NCBI GenBank assembly: GCA_030220185.1
Contig: JASPKZ010004956.1
Coordinates: 250,501 to 314,500, forward strand
DNA length: 64,000 bases
Direction: 5' to 3'
Source: Diploptera punctata
Taxonomy: Eukaryota; Arthropoda; Insecta; Blattodea; Blaberidae
Below are positions 11,617 to 22,849 of the stretch, in pieces. Each line of letters opens with the position of its first letter. The first letter of the stretch is position 1. The notes under the pieces were generated by a model. That model was given only the letters and a program-made list of their open reading frames with translations, had not been told where the DNA came from and did no database searches. The translations under genes were made by a program, and so were the position numbers.

Positions 11617-11690
11617 AACAGATAATTAATAATCTTTAAGTTGAGGAGCCGGACATTTTTGGTAAATATTTCATAATTTTATATTTTAAT

Positions 11691-12059
11691 TTTAAATAAT
11701 ACCTCAACGGAACTTTATCATGAATTTTATCAGTGTTGACTAGTTAATTAATTTGAAACGAAAAATTAAGTTAATTAGTTTCACCTAAACTTTGCCAAAA
11801 TGTAGAGCCCAATTTATGAAAAAATACCATCATACAACATAACATTTATCATCGAATTATTTAATAAAATTAGGGGGTGGACTCACTTACCGGAACACGC
11901 GGCTAGTGGAGATGTCAATGAATCATCCTCTTTCAACTAAACTTGTTTTGACACGTACAGCTGTGGCCAAATAATAATACGCAACTAATATATCACTGTG
12001 GTTTACTCGGTGAGAGAATAGCATGAAGCTACTGGCGTTTCTTCTTCTTCTTTCTTCAC
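11691..12059. other. Unrecognised AT-rich stretch
   Basis: Starts with ACCTCAACGGAA, which is also found just outside the Penelope-like element at 55743. Nothing else recognised. Confidence 0.35.
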
Positions 12060-12605
12060 GGTTTAGGCTGTATTTAATACGAAGTTCCGGCTCCAAATTG
12101 CCGATCTTGCACTCCCCCCCTTTCTGTGGTCTTCCCCAACTTCTTTTGACTCGTCGTAAATAGTTGTTATGCTGACTTTTGGTATTCTGTTTTGTTTCAT
12201 CCTTGCCAAGTGTTCTTTCCAGTTTGTTCTGTATTTCTCTATTGTTACGTTTAATTCCTCTACTTTTAGTTGATGTCTTATTTCTGTGTTGTGTTTTTTG
12301 TCTGTTCTTTGATATCCTGTTATTGGTCTGAGGAATCTCATTTCAGCAGCTTGTATTCTGGCAGATTGTTGTTGTCACTGTCCATGTTTCGGATCCATAC
12401 GTAATAATAGGCACTGCCATTGCCTTGTATAATTTCATTATAAAGTATATCCTGGCTTTATTTTTCAAAGTTCTTTTTGGTGTTTCTGTTATGTAATTAA
12501 AATTATTTAGTTTGTTATATATATATCTGTTTTCGCTGTGTATTATATTTCGCAACCTAGGAAGTTATATCTTACTACTTTTCCTATTGGTTTATTTTTT
12601 AATAT
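12060..12605 (-). pseudogene. LINE-C fragment, C-terminal end of reverse transcriptase polyprotein
   Basis: Minus strand. Broken frames read FLGCEI, then KLYKAMAVPIITYGSETWT, then RFLRPITGYQRTD and WKEHLARM in order. These match the C-terminal region of the best copy at 24600-25915 (LYGSETWTLT, RPLAGYTLYDHMR, WHEHLLRMP). At least two frameshifts separate the parts. 5'-truncated, dead. Confidence 0.75.
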
Positions 12606-13443
12606 ATCTTTGTCCGAACTGGACGAGCGTCCTTGAAGGCCTTTGGCGTTTCTGTGCTCATAATATATAAAATACGTAGTGCGGCTTGTAGTGGCTCCGT
12701 GGTATCTCCGAAAAATAGAAGAGTCATTGACCCACGAAAACACAGTTGACAAATTAAATATTACGATTTTATGAAAAAAAGGAATTTGGTGTGAATTGCA
12801 TTTATTAAATAGACCACTAACTCTGTCGCAAAATCCTAAACGCAGTTAACAATGGCGCAGATATCCCAATTTTTCCATGATAACTCTCTATTGGACATTA
12901 ATTTTGTTGGTGAGAAAAAAACTCGACGTTGTTTGAGCGCGGAGCGGGAAGATGTTTATCTTGGCGTCATAGGTACCTATCTCAAATGTTATATTATACT
13001 GTTTTATGGTATACATAGCGTTGTTTTTTAACTTTACATAGATTATTCTTAAATAATTTGAGTACAAAATCTGTTTTTTTCGTGAATGATTATTATTTTA
13101 AAAAAATTAAATTAGAATGCAAAATTGATTTTCCTACTTCAAAATGTTAACATTATTATTTAGTAACCACATTAGTATTATCACCATTTAGATTTTATTA
13201 GTAGCAGTGAAGTATTGTTTCGTAAACTTATGTTAATGCAGTACATATGGTAGAAGGAGAAACAGCGTTCCCATTACAGACAATACTGTTTTTAGACGTG
13301 ATAAAACCCTATGAATATCATACGTGTTTAGTAGTTGTATTGGGTGAACGCTTGGATGAACATGGTTTTTGTTGATAAAATTTATGTTCACCTCCTCGTA
13401 GTCTCTTTCTCAGTGTGTTTGCCGTTCGACAGACAAATTATGT
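12606..13443. other. Unrecognised stretch
   Basis: A moderately GC-rich block at 12612-12720 is followed by AT-rich sequence. No frame or repeat recognised. Confidence 0.35.
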
Positions 13444-14110
13444 CTTACTTAATTACTCACTGGCACTATCGAGCCCGTAGGTTCATGGCTGCGCGGACAT
13501 AAGCTCTCCATAAATCCCTATCCTGAGCTAATATTTTTCAATCATTCCCTGTATAATCTACTTTCCTCAAATCATAGTTAATGTTATTCTCCCACCTCAT
13601 TCTTGGTCTACCAACTGGGCGTTTTCCCTCTGGCTTTATCATAGTTAAAGTCATTCTCTCACCTCATTCTTGGTCTAGCAACTGGGCGTTTTCCCTCTGG
13701 TTTTCCTACAAGAAACTTCCATGCACGTCTTTCATTCCCCCTACGTACCACATGTCCTGCCAATCGCAGTCTACGAGACTTAACTGTTCTTATTATATCT
13801 GGCTTCCTATAAAGACCAAGTAGTTCATTGTTATGTAGTCTTCTCCAGTCACCTGTCAGTTCATCTCTCGTCGGTCCAAATATTTTTCCTAAAACTTTAT
13901 TCTCATATACTCGTAATCTCCTTTCCTCCCTTAAAGTAAGAGTCCATGTTTCACATCCATAAAATATAACTGGTAGAATAATAGTTTTATATATTTTCAG
14001 TTTAATGTTTTTTTGAAGAAGTTGGGACATCAAATGTCCCTGTAATGCACAATAGCACGCATTTCCAGAATTGAGCCTATGTTTAATTTCCTTGTGCATC
14101 TCATTCCTAG
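13444..14110 (-). pseudogene. LINE-A 3' end with a 146-codon open C-terminal frame
   Basis: Minus strand. The 3' end lies at 13444 beside a decayed TTAC tail, followed by the C-terminal coding region. The longest frame (14099 to 13659) reads MHKEIKHRLNSGN, TIILPVIFYGCETWTLTLRE, GDWRRLHNNELLGLYRKPDI and RRLRLAGHVVRRGNERRAWK. This is the LINE tail after the reverse transcriptase. The frame is broken near RPRMR by a 67-bp tandem duplication (13571-13637 repeated at 13638-13704). 5'-truncated at about 14110. Confidence 0.8.
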
Positions 14111-14367
14111 AAAAAATTATGTCTTAATACTTTTAATTCATTCTAATTAAAATACTCTTTTAACATTTATACATTCATCGTGTCTAGAATTTTCGATTTG
14201 GTTTAGTAGTTCAGGTTCCCATAGTTTGTTTCGTATTTTTTTGTAGAAGTCCACTGATTTAAAACAACAACAATAAGAAGTTGAATGCAGGCTTTCACGG
14301 CCGGTAATCATAATGTTGAGTGATTCCGGGTTATGTGGCCGTGGTCCATAGTTGGTGTTGATACCAG

Positions 14368-14408
14368 ACGTTTTCGCCCTCAACTGCGGAGGGCATCTTC
14401 AGTGGCGA
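14368..14408 (-). ncRNA. Hammerhead-ribozyme-like core, left arm
   Basis: Mirror copy of the motif at 14503-14537. It has one extra A in the GAAA box (GAAAACGTC), so it is probably less active than the right-arm version if either works. Confidence 0.45.
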
Positions 14409-14502
14409 GTGCTTCTAGGCGTGTTTCCTGGTCGGAAGATCTACTTAGATCTTACTCTAAGTAGATCTTCCGACCAGGAAACACGCCTAGAAGCACTCGC
14501 CA

Positions 14503-14537
14503 CTGAAGATGCCCTCCGCAGTTGAGGGCGAAACGTC
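14503..14537 (+). ncRNA. Hammerhead-ribozyme-like core, right arm
   Basis: CTGAAGA, stem II GCCCTC-CGCAGTT-GAGGGC, then GAAA, then CGTC. CTGAAGA fits the CUGANGA consensus. GAAACGTC gives a minimal stem III and a GTC cleavage triplet, as in Penelope-associated hammerheads. Confidence 0.6.
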
Positions 14538-14611
14538 TGGTATCAACACCAACTATGGACCACGGCCACATAACCCGGAATCACTCAACATTATAACAAT
14601 AAGAAGTAATC

Positions 14612-15875
14612 ATTTATTTTATCTAATAACGTTCTTCTCTTCAGCTTCAGTAGGACAAATAATTTAGACCTAATTACAATTTTGAATAATATATAACTAA
14701 ACTAATTATGATACAATAAATATGCCGTATAAGTAGTATACAACTTGATTATATGTTGTATTTCTTAATTGTGTGATGTAAGCTTATTTTTTAACTATTT
14801 GCAAGTCGAACAGCGCTTGATGTAAATGTTAGTTATGATCCAATATTGGATCCAAGTAATGAATCCTAACCTAGAATATTCTAAGCGGTTGTGGGAAATA
14901 AAGAAAAATCTCCTTTCAATTCATCGTTAATTGGGATCACCTGAATACGCTATTTTTATATATGTATTTATGTATGAATGAAAAACTGATAAAAGTTGAA
15001 TAAAGACAAGTGGGCTATAACGAAATGACCCATATTGTAGCGTTTTAAATTCGCATTCGGGAGGTGCTTAATTGAAATCACATAACCGACAATCTGAGTC
15101 GGAGTGATCATGATTTTCTAAGTAATCAAGACAATGTTGAGTGGAAATATTACGACGATATATTTATTCATCAACTATCCTTTCACAATTTACTAAAATT
15201 AATATCGGTTACATGTTTAATATACATTAATAGAGACAATAAACATGCACTTCGTACTGGTATATCTCGACGGGTTACGAACAAATATGTTGATATTTCT
15301 TAAAATTTAAGAAGCTTCAATATCTTCCTAGTTTCATTTAATAAAACTGAAAAAGAAAGAAGAAAGAAAAGTGTAAAATAAACCGGAAGTTAAAAAAAGT
15401 TGAATTCAACTTTATTTATTTGCTTCTTAGCCTTATTCGCGGCATACATTTTTTTATGTTTTGTTCACAGACAAATGACTGCTAAGATGCCTTTGTATTC
15501 TGGAAAGTCCCCTGAGGTGAGACAGGATGATGAGTTTCTGAGACAGCGAATATTGAAAATCTTGTACCATAGACGTGTCTCTGCGTATAAAAATAACATT
15601 GAATGTCTTATTTCTTATTTATAATAATGAAATTGAGTACCTGTTTTACACATCAATGTTATTTCCTATAACATTAATAAAATTCAGGGTATGGCTTTTT
15701 GGGAGCTCGAAATTAAAATCAAACAAACATCATATTGGTTTAAGTTCAAACTTGTCAAAACTATTTGCTAAGTATTAAAAAAATCTTTTAGTGTCATACA
15801 ATCAAATGTTATAATAAAATGTATTAGTTACAACATTAAAATGATAATATAAACTTGTAAAATTGTTACCTGATA
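14612..15875. other. Mostly unrecognised AT-rich stretch; one possible short exon near 15471-15514
   Basis: At 15450-15470 there is a pyrimidine-rich tract ending TTCACAG, followed by a frame reading MTAKMPLYSGKSPE and then GTGAGA, so acceptor and donor consensus bracket about 44 bases. I do not recognise the peptide and give this little weight. The rest of the stretch shows nothing. Confidence 0.3.
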
Positions 15876-15960
15876 GGCCCGTCTCCTCAACTCTGTAAAA
15901 TATTAATCTACTGTAGGCCTTTCGGGAGCTGTCCCATCATTAGCAGAAGGTGCAGTAATA
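15876..15960 (-). mobile_element. Solo Penelope-type end with decayed hammerhead motif
   Basis: Minus strand. It shares GTTGAGGAGACGGGCCTA, GAAAGGCCTACAG and the stem II region with the Penelope-like element at 51880-55725. The catalytic box reads CTAATGA instead of CTGATGA, which should inactivate it. Confidence 0.6.
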
Positions 15961-16261
15961 ATTCCTAATTCATTTATCTTGTGTCACGTCGTTGCTTAAT
16001 TCTATGTTTTTAATATGTTGATCGTCTCGTGGACCAATGTTCGAAAATTATTTTAATTATTTCAAGTTGAAATGACCAAAAATGTAGTTCACGACATTTT
16101 AACATTAAATAATATGTATTTTCTTTCCGTTTATTCGTTACGAAAAAAGACACTCATGTTAGTTTTAATATTTTATTAGCCGCACAAGATATTATGAACG
16201 ACAGTGCTTAATAGAGTATTTATAAATTGGCAGTTTTATAGTTGTTTGAAAATATTGAAAT
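15961..16261. other. Unrecognised stretch
   Basis: Nothing recognised between the Penelope-type end and the next SINE. Confidence 0.35.
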
Positions 16262-16552
16262 ATTGTGGTCTCGAAGTAGCGTGCTGCCTTATCACGCATT
16301 CGATCTCCGATAGAGACAAGCTTCCTGGGAGACTTTTTTCCGGGGTTTTTCCTCAGCTATAAGACAAATGTCAGGAAGATGTAAGGGCCAACTGGTCCCC
16401 GAACATCATCTGGCCATCGTCATCATCATACTAGCTGGTGTGGAAAGCAATGGGAAGCTATCACATCTATAAATCCCTAATAAAGCTGCAAGCATTTCAT
16501 GAAAATACTATGATTGCAGTGAAGGACCTGCTCTCGGGCAGAATACTAATAT
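16262..16552 (+). mobile_element. SINE-A copy 2, diverged
   Basis: Starts at TGTGGTCTCGAAGTAGCGTGC with a damaged B-box. It keeps the TTTTTCC..TCAG, GGCCATCGTCATCATCA and GGGAAGCTATCACA body blocks and ends near GGGCAGAATACTA. Confidence 0.7.
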
Positions 16553-16929
16553 ATATGCCTTCTTTGTTCTTTGTAACACTGCACGTTGAGCGTGACCTGG
16601 TTCCTTTTATTATTGCAACCAATACTTTATAGTCAGAATTTTGATCTTTATTATGTCCGTAAATGAACCTCATTCTTTATGTGTACCACAATTTAAATCA
16701 TATTTCCTACTCTCTGCACCTCTTACGAAACATAGCTTGAATTTTGTTTAAGGCCCCATTCGTCCCCAATTCCACAATTCCGAGCTATTTAAGTAGCATA
16801 GTTGAACAATGAGCCTTTTCCTACGCGAACTGGTATGTTTCGTTCAAGTGTCTTGAGTTGATTAAAAATCGATTGGACATTTGTAACATTATACATACAA
16901 TAGTTTACTCACAGTATGATACGGATTGC

Positions 16930-18460
16930 CATCGCCTAGGATTCGGAATGTTTTTCTTTAAATTAACTTCACAGACATCTACACAAAACATTCAAATCCA
17001 GCCCAACAATGTGTCATATTGCTCCATCCTCAAGGCTGATCTGGACGCCGCTATTCGATGTACACGTACCACCATCATCTTCCTTCTAAAAATATGTTGA
17101 ATCTTGTAGACCACATCTTCACCACTCAGTGTTGGACGTCCCACGAAAGCTGCAGCTTCGGAGATCTTCCTGTCGTCCGAGTCGGTCAGTACAGCCACAG
17201 CAAGTCCCTTCGTGGAATCCAAAGGAATTACCTCGTCAATCGTAGCTCTAGTTCCTCCTGTGTCTGCAACTGATAACATGCAGTTCACATCGGGAATTTC
17301 TTCTGGCCTCCATCAACATGTCTCTTCTGGGTTCCCTTCCACCCCCCGCAGAATCCAATGTATTTGATCGAGATGATATCGCCTCTTCCTTATTTACGAT
17401 GAATCTGCGGACGACTGGTACTTGGCTAGCATCGTTGTGTAGAATTTCGTCTTTCCCCAAGCGTAGCACCCACCGACTAATATCTACTGTAGCGTCATAC
17501 ATCATCAGGGCAATAAGGAGGCCACCAATTAATGTGGCAAGGAAAATAATTTTAGTTGAATTATTAGAAATTAGAGAAGAGATGTTCTCAGAAACTGGCG
17601 ACAAAAGCCCATTAACGTAGCATGCCGCGGCCTACGATCAACTCCAGGAAAACCTCCATCTCAACTGGCATGATATCCTCCGACGCAGTGCGAAGCTCGA
17701 ACTTCCGTAATAGCGTCCGCTAAGTCAACCATTCAGGCAGTTATCCTGTGTCGACGAGTACTAGGCAGATCCTTCCAGGATTCACCCGTCGGCAATGAGT
17801 CCATCGTAATTTCTATCGTTTGTGGATTTCAGCACGAAGCGGACTAACATTGGTAGTGATGATGGCGACATCACTGGCATTTTTTTCCCTGTCCATTTTT
17901 TTCCCTGTCGGGCCCAGGATTGCAGTTCCGCATCAGAAGACCATCTTTCCCGCAGTTCCAGCAAGCTGGGTCTTCTATAACGCGACGCTTGAATAATGTT
18001 GAGCGTCGACCTTTGACGTCAACTGCGGTCAGCTGTCGCACATCAGACGCGTCGGCTCATTCAAGTTATCCGACTCCAATCTCAAAGTGACATTCAAGGC
18101 TTCATTGATGGCGCGAAGTTCCGTCAACAGCAGACGTTTAACTACAAGGCCCCTTAGACCGCATACAGAAGTAGGCGCCGCATGCCCTTCGATAAATATT
18201 GCTGGAAGTCCGACGAGGACCTTGTGTGCCTGCTGCTCTTAATGCCATGGTGGCCGTAATTATTTTCCGGGGCCTCTATGATGTTCTTGGCCTGGTAATC
18301 CAACGGAATGCAAGTGGAATCTCAGCGACTGGTCCTTAAAAACAGACGGTGATATGCGTCGTGCTTTCTTCGGATGCCCATCTACTATAGATAGAATCCT
18401 TTTTTTAGCCATGTGGCCTTCTCTTTTTCTCACCAGAACAAACTTATGTTACATTTAAAT
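16930..18460 (-). pseudogene. LTR retrotransposon (Gypsy-like) gag-protease remnant
   Basis: Minus strand, clearly richer in GC than its surroundings. From 18460 downward, frames read VLVGLPAIFIEGHAAPTSVC and LLLTELRAINEALNV (late gag). A zinc-knuckle-like CWNCGKDGLLMRNC (about 17965-17925) follows, with L where the knuckle histidine should be. Next come VLVDTG (about 17755), resembling an aspartic protease active site, and IMPVEMEVFLELIVG. From 17604 a frame gives YDATVDISRWVLRLGKDEIL and VPVVRRF, the usual post-protease strand of Gypsy pol. A second DTG appears near 17270 (SVADTGGTRATIDE). Several stops and frameshifts. No reverse transcriptase follows. The Gypsy assignment is from motif memory. 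Confidence 0.55.
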
Positions 18461-18525
18461 ACAAACAAATTACAATAACAGTACGTAGTAAACAATTATC
18501 TGGTCAATCTGAACAATAATGAAAA

Positions 18526-18866
18526 TCCATCCATAATAATTCTGCCCGAGGGCAGGTCCTTCACTGCAATCATAGCATTTTCATGTCATACTTGCAGCTT
18601 TACTAGGGAATTGTGTAGATGTGGTAGCTTCCCGTTGCTTTCCACACCGATGAAGCATGATGGTGATAATGTTAAGGATGATGATGGTGCTGATGGCCAT
18701 ATGATTTCGGGGTCCGTTTGGGCCTTAAAGTTTTCCTGACATTTGTCTTACAGGTGAGGAAAAACCCCGATAAAAACCTCACCCAGAAAAACTGCCTCGA
18801 CCGGGGATCGAACCCGGGCCCGCTGCGTGACAAGGCAGCACGCTACCTCGAGACCACAGCGGTGGA
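18526..18866 (-). mobile_element. SINE-A copy 3, near full length
   Basis: Reverse orientation. It carries the tail CTATTATGG-type end at 18526, an (ATG)n/(GAT)n internal tract at about 18655-18695, and the tRNA-like head with GGGATCGAACCCGGGC (B-box complement) at about 18803-18818, ending CCACAGCGGTGGA. Confidence 0.85.
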
Positions 18867-19132
18867 CATAATGAAAATAATGTTTAAAAATACAATAACT
18901 TTAGATAAAATTAAAATTAACTGATGGAATTATCTGTACTCAAAAGAATAACAGCTGGAATATACTACTCATGAAAAGAAAAGAAAAAATGTATGCAAAG
19001 AAAGTAATAAACTCTAATGAATTAATCTATCGCTTATATATAAGACATTAGGTAAATATATTGACAAATTTTAATACTACTTTTATTAAATACTGAAAAA
19101 AAAACAAATTATTAATAGTTAAAAAAGTAATA
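18867..19132. other. Unrecognised AT-rich stretch
   Basis: No feature recognised. Confidence 0.4.
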
Positions 19133-19425
19133 CTACTGACATCTTTCTGTTAATAATTTTATTTTCAATTTTTTTCTGAAAGATGGTAAAGTTTCGCTAT
19201 CACTGACGTAGGGTGGAACAGAATTCCCAATTCTAGCAAGAGAAACTGTATACCATTTCGAGTAATAGGTAGTGTGATGAGGAGGGATATAAGGGACAAT
19301 GTGCTGAAGGGATCGGGTATCTAGTATATGTGAATCAGAGAGTCTAGTAAAACGGTGTGATAAATAATAAGGTAATGTTGTGTGTAATATTTTATAGAGG
19401 CAATTTAACTCATTCTCCAAATGAC
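19133..19425 (-). pseudogene. C-terminal end of a Jockey/CR1-like LINE polyprotein
   Basis: A 95-codon open frame reads LNCLYKILHTTLPYYLSHRF, VPYIPPHHTTYYSKWYTVSL and ARIGNSVPPYVSDSETLPSF. It matches the usual end of Jockey/CR1-type reverse transcriptases (a hydrophobic block, then W/GNSLP, then FKKKLK). It is separated from its reverse transcriptase (20190-21115) by about 760 bp of unrelated-looking sequence, probably a later insertion. Confidence 0.65.
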
Positions 19426-20189
19426 AGTAAATGACGAATCAGAATTCAATGAATTTTGATTTACAACCAATCACAGTCGTTTTTTCACCACCATTTTATA
19501 CATTTAATTTTATCACTTTGAAATCGAGCTCTTCCTTTTTAACATTCTGAATAGGTCATAACATTATTTTCCACTGTCCGACTCTTTAAGAAATACGTTG
19601 AATATAACAATTTATATATTAAGATGTAAGAATTCTAGAATGCATGTGGCTACCAGATTGTAAATATAGTGCACGAATGCAACCAGATAGTGCTTGCGGG
19701 AGATAATATAAAACATTTGTAGCAATTGATTATACCACAAAAAAAGAAACCACTGTTTGCACATTCTTAAACGTATTACTTCCCCGGAATTTATGTTCCA
19801 GAAAAATATAATTGACCTATTTACATCACAGGACATCATATTTATTTAATAACCTGTAATGATGTGTTTCATTATCTCTCCACTAGGGTGCATTCTAACA
19901 ATATCGCGATTCTGTTTGACAATAAATATGATCTGGTAGCAGTGATGAACAAATTAAACATAACGTTTCTCATTTATTTTCAAACATCGCCGTTACATTA
20001 AATACATAAATATTTTTAAATAACTATATTTAAATAATGATTTGTGAGTAAACAGCTTAATTTTATTCGTTAAGTAGTCCTAACAAATGCCACTCTTGAT
20101 TTCCAAATTATCTAGGTAAATTCACTCCTCACTTCGTGAGTCGTGAATTTGATATGCAAATCACTCGTGGCATTAGTTATGAACAAATA
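19426..20189. other. Sequence separating two parts of one LINE; possible insertion
   Basis: AT-rich, with no frame and no obvious terminal repeats. It interrupts the LINE between the ..LPHFDYC-like block and the ..LYKIL block. A small hairpin CTCACTTCGTGAG lies at about 20129. Confidence 0.4.
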
Positions 20190-21115
20190 GGGAATGGATG
20201 GTTCTACGATCTTGTAGACGAAGTCATGACAATTGTTCCAGGGATGGTGTAACGTGAACAAATCTGCGAATACCACAAAAAGTCGTGTGCAAGAATTATG
20301 AACACTTGAAGTCTTTGGGTAAGAACAGTACTTAGGTCAATAAAAACAGTATCACAAAAATCAAAATGGGGCATTGCAAGTGTTTCTACTAACATTTTCC
20401 GTAGAGAAAATGGTAAACAATTTCTTATACGATTTAATTACTCTATTATTGAGAAGATTTTTTGCAAATATTGTTTATTTTTTTATTACAATTTAAATTT
20501 TAATCCATAAATACTCCTAGATTATTTACTCTCACACTATAAGGGATTTGAACCCCATTAAGTGACACATGTAATCCTGTATTTGTGTTAATTGACCCTA
20601 ATAGTCTCTGATGATCCATAATGACCATTTGTGACATTCTAGGATTTAATTGAGGTCCATATTTCTCTGTACATGCCGTTACGGTGTCACGGTCCTCGTT
20701 AAGTTCGTTTACCGCGTCATTAAAAGAATATTTGTCTGCGTGAATGTAGATCTGCATATTATCTGCGAATAAACTATGTTTGCAATGTTTTAGAGAGCCA
20801 GATATGTCATTTATATAAAAAATATATTTGAAAAAAAGCAATGGGCCGGATACCGAACCCTGTGAAACTCCATCTTTACGGTAGGTCCAAGAAGAACGCA
20901 ATGTAGAATTTCCTACAAGAGATTGCTGGCGCTGACGAAGGTAGGAGTTGAACCATTGCGTGACACTGTCGGAAAGTGAGAGTTTTTTTTTTTTAGTTTA
21001 AGCTAGAATACGTCCAAGTATATAGTGTCAAATGCTTTATTGAAGTCAAGTAGTGTAAGAACAGTAAGTTTTCGATCATCTTGACTACTCAAGATTGTCA
21101 GGTTATTTTCCAATT
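20190..21115 (-). pseudogene. Jockey/CR1-like reverse transcriptase fragment
   Basis: Minus strand. From 21075 a frame reads LLDFNKAFDTI (RT block A, with FNKAFDT). SWFxSYL-like WFNSYLRQRQQ follows, then GVSQGSVSGPLLF (block B, PQGSVLGPLLF in active elements), INDISGSLKHC, and FADNMQIYIH where active copies have YADDxQ. After VNNLGVFMD comes LAMPHFDFCDTVF. The catalytic YADD is FADN, and there is an inserted FKYIF and in-frame stops, so it is inactive. Confidence 0.8.
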
Positions 21116-21119
21116 ATGA

Positions 21120-21690
21120 TACCAGGATTACCGCCGCGTTGGATTCATATGGAATATCTGTAAATTAACTCCACAGACGTTTACATAAAACATAAAAATT
21201 AGCTTTATTTATTCCACAATAATTCACCGATTCCTCACAAATGATTTGATGCTAGTAAAGTCTCTTTCATCACAATTTATCAACTTGTTTTCGATATTCG
21301 CTGACGGTTTCACTAACAATATCTCCCTGTCTTCACTCCTGGATTCACTTCACTTGTCCACTATACGAACATAATTAAAAGTGGCTCGTCCAACAGTCAC
21401 ATCTTATTTACATGAACAATAAAATCCCAGTCGATATATTAATCGATCCGAAGACTCGAGAATCGTTTTTGAAGAATGAAGGTATGTGGAAATATTTCTG
21501 CGCGCTCATCGATTACAAAATCATTAGCTCATGAATCTCCCCTTACCATATACAAAACGAGATCCGTCTCTCGCCCCCCGCACCGCGCCCGCGAAATTCA
21601 AAATCCGCCCAAAAATGCGCCACAGATTGTAAGATGTTGGAGAAAGGTAGTTCTTTTATTTTACGACATTTTAACAATTCAGGTAATTAG
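21120..21690 (-). repeat. Possible solo LTR of a Gypsy-like element
   Basis: The segment 21150-21195 matches 16950-17000, at the edge of the gag-protease remnant: both carry TAAATTAACT(C/T)CACAGAC followed by TACA(T/C)AAAACAT. The interior includes a GC-rich stretch (21560-21625). This suggests LTR or leader sequence of the same element family. Ends not defined. Confidence 0.3.
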
Positions 21691-22007
21691 TGTCTCAGTT
21701 CAATTATCGGGTGCAATGGCCGTCACATTTTGCTCAGATGTCACTCTTTTCAGTCTTGAGTTTCTTTATATGTCATTTATATGTGGCATGGGTCCAACTG
21801 CTTCTCTATACTGAGGATTTATACGCCCTCAAAAACTCCATCGACAGGTGGCAGGTTCGAATTAATGAATCTCGAATCAGAGGCGAGTTTGGTAACAACT
21901 AGACTGCAAGTACTTTTTGGTTCTATTCTTGCGGATAAAAATTATCTAAATAAGTTAATATATAAGAATATAACAATGTATATAATAAGGAATTATTTGT
22001 TAATACT

Positions 22008-22560
22008 CGGCGTGCGTTGCTACTCATAGATAAATTAAATATCAAATGTTGATTAAATTGTTTGGTATACGCTGATAAAGGAACCACATAGCGGTAGCTA
22101 TTCAGTTTTTTATTTCGGATTTCAGGTACACCTCCACTTCTAATTTTCGGATTTAGATTTTTTTTGTTAATACATACCTCGGATTATTTTAATAGGATAT
22201 TGGCTACTGAGTTTCGTTCTCAAACATAAAAAATGTGACCGCTAGAACTACTTTTAAATTTTCACTTCAGATTAACTCCTACACCTAATTGTTTTAGAGG
22301 GCCCAATTGTGAATCTAATATATCCAGGGACCCACTTAAACACACAAAAGCAATTTCATCAAATCGGTTCAGTCGTTTAGGCAACTTTTAATTTCGGGTT
22401 TCTGGTAAACCTCCACTTCTAATTGTCGGATTTCGCTCATTTTTATAACATCTACCTCGATTTATTCTGATATGATATACTGAGTTTCGTCGTGAAACGT
22501 CGAAAAATGTGACCGCAAGAGCGATTTTTAAATTTTCACTTAGGTGAACGCCTGTTTCCC
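22008..22560. repeat. Family D dispersed repeat, copy 1 (two partial internal units)
   Basis: It begins CTCGGCGTGCGTTGCTAC. Blocks such as CACCTCCACTTCTAAT, GAGTTTCGTC..AAACGTCGAAAAATGTGACCGC and TTAAATTTTCACTTAGGTGAAC occur twice inside it (about 22125-22280 and 22405-22560) and again at 24171-24470. Class unknown. Confidence 0.6.
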
Positions 22561-22849
22561 AGTTAGTCTCACGGCGGAAAGTGCGAAGTTAAATTAACAT
22601 GAAATTGTTGTGAACGTATACAGCAGTGACTGGAAACAAGTTATAACTGTGATAAAAATTAAAATAAGATTATTTGTGATTTGAAACTGTGAACAGTAGT
22701 TTGTTGATAATTGTGAAAAAACAAATAAAGTGTTTAGTGAAATTTAAAATAAATTCACTATTCTTATTAAGTCAAAATATCGCAGAAGAAATATTCTGAC
22801 GTTCATAGTAACAATATTTATATTGACAGCATAAATAATTGGCAAATAA

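Larger units (their letters stand above)
11455..11690. mobile_element. Penelope-like terminal repeats in inverted orientation
   Basis: The left half (11460-11545, minus orientation) and right half (11575-11660, plus orientation) are inverted copies sharing CTGATGATG, CTAG, GAAAGCGC and TTTAAGTTGAGGAG blocks. The same blocks occur at the ends of the large Penelope-like element at 51880-55725. This is therefore an isolated inverted pair of Penelope-type ends, with only a 40-base spacer and no reverse transcriptase. Each half carries a hammerhead-like core. Confidence 0.65.
14309..14594. mobile_element. Near-perfect palindrome from two inverted Penelope-type ends
   Basis: Arms 14309-14448 and 14457-14594 are reverse complements over about 140 bp with few mismatches and an 8-base loop. 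Each arm contains CTGAAGATG, a CCCTC..GAGGG hairpin and GAAACGTC, a pattern I associate with Penelope-like terminal repeats. No coding sequence. The high arm identity suggests that it is young or maintained by conversion. Confidence 0.75.

Noticed and set aside
12543..12752. 69-codon minus-strand frame
   Set aside because: Only the end (VVRYNFLGCEI) belongs to LINE-C; the rest is unrelated sequence.
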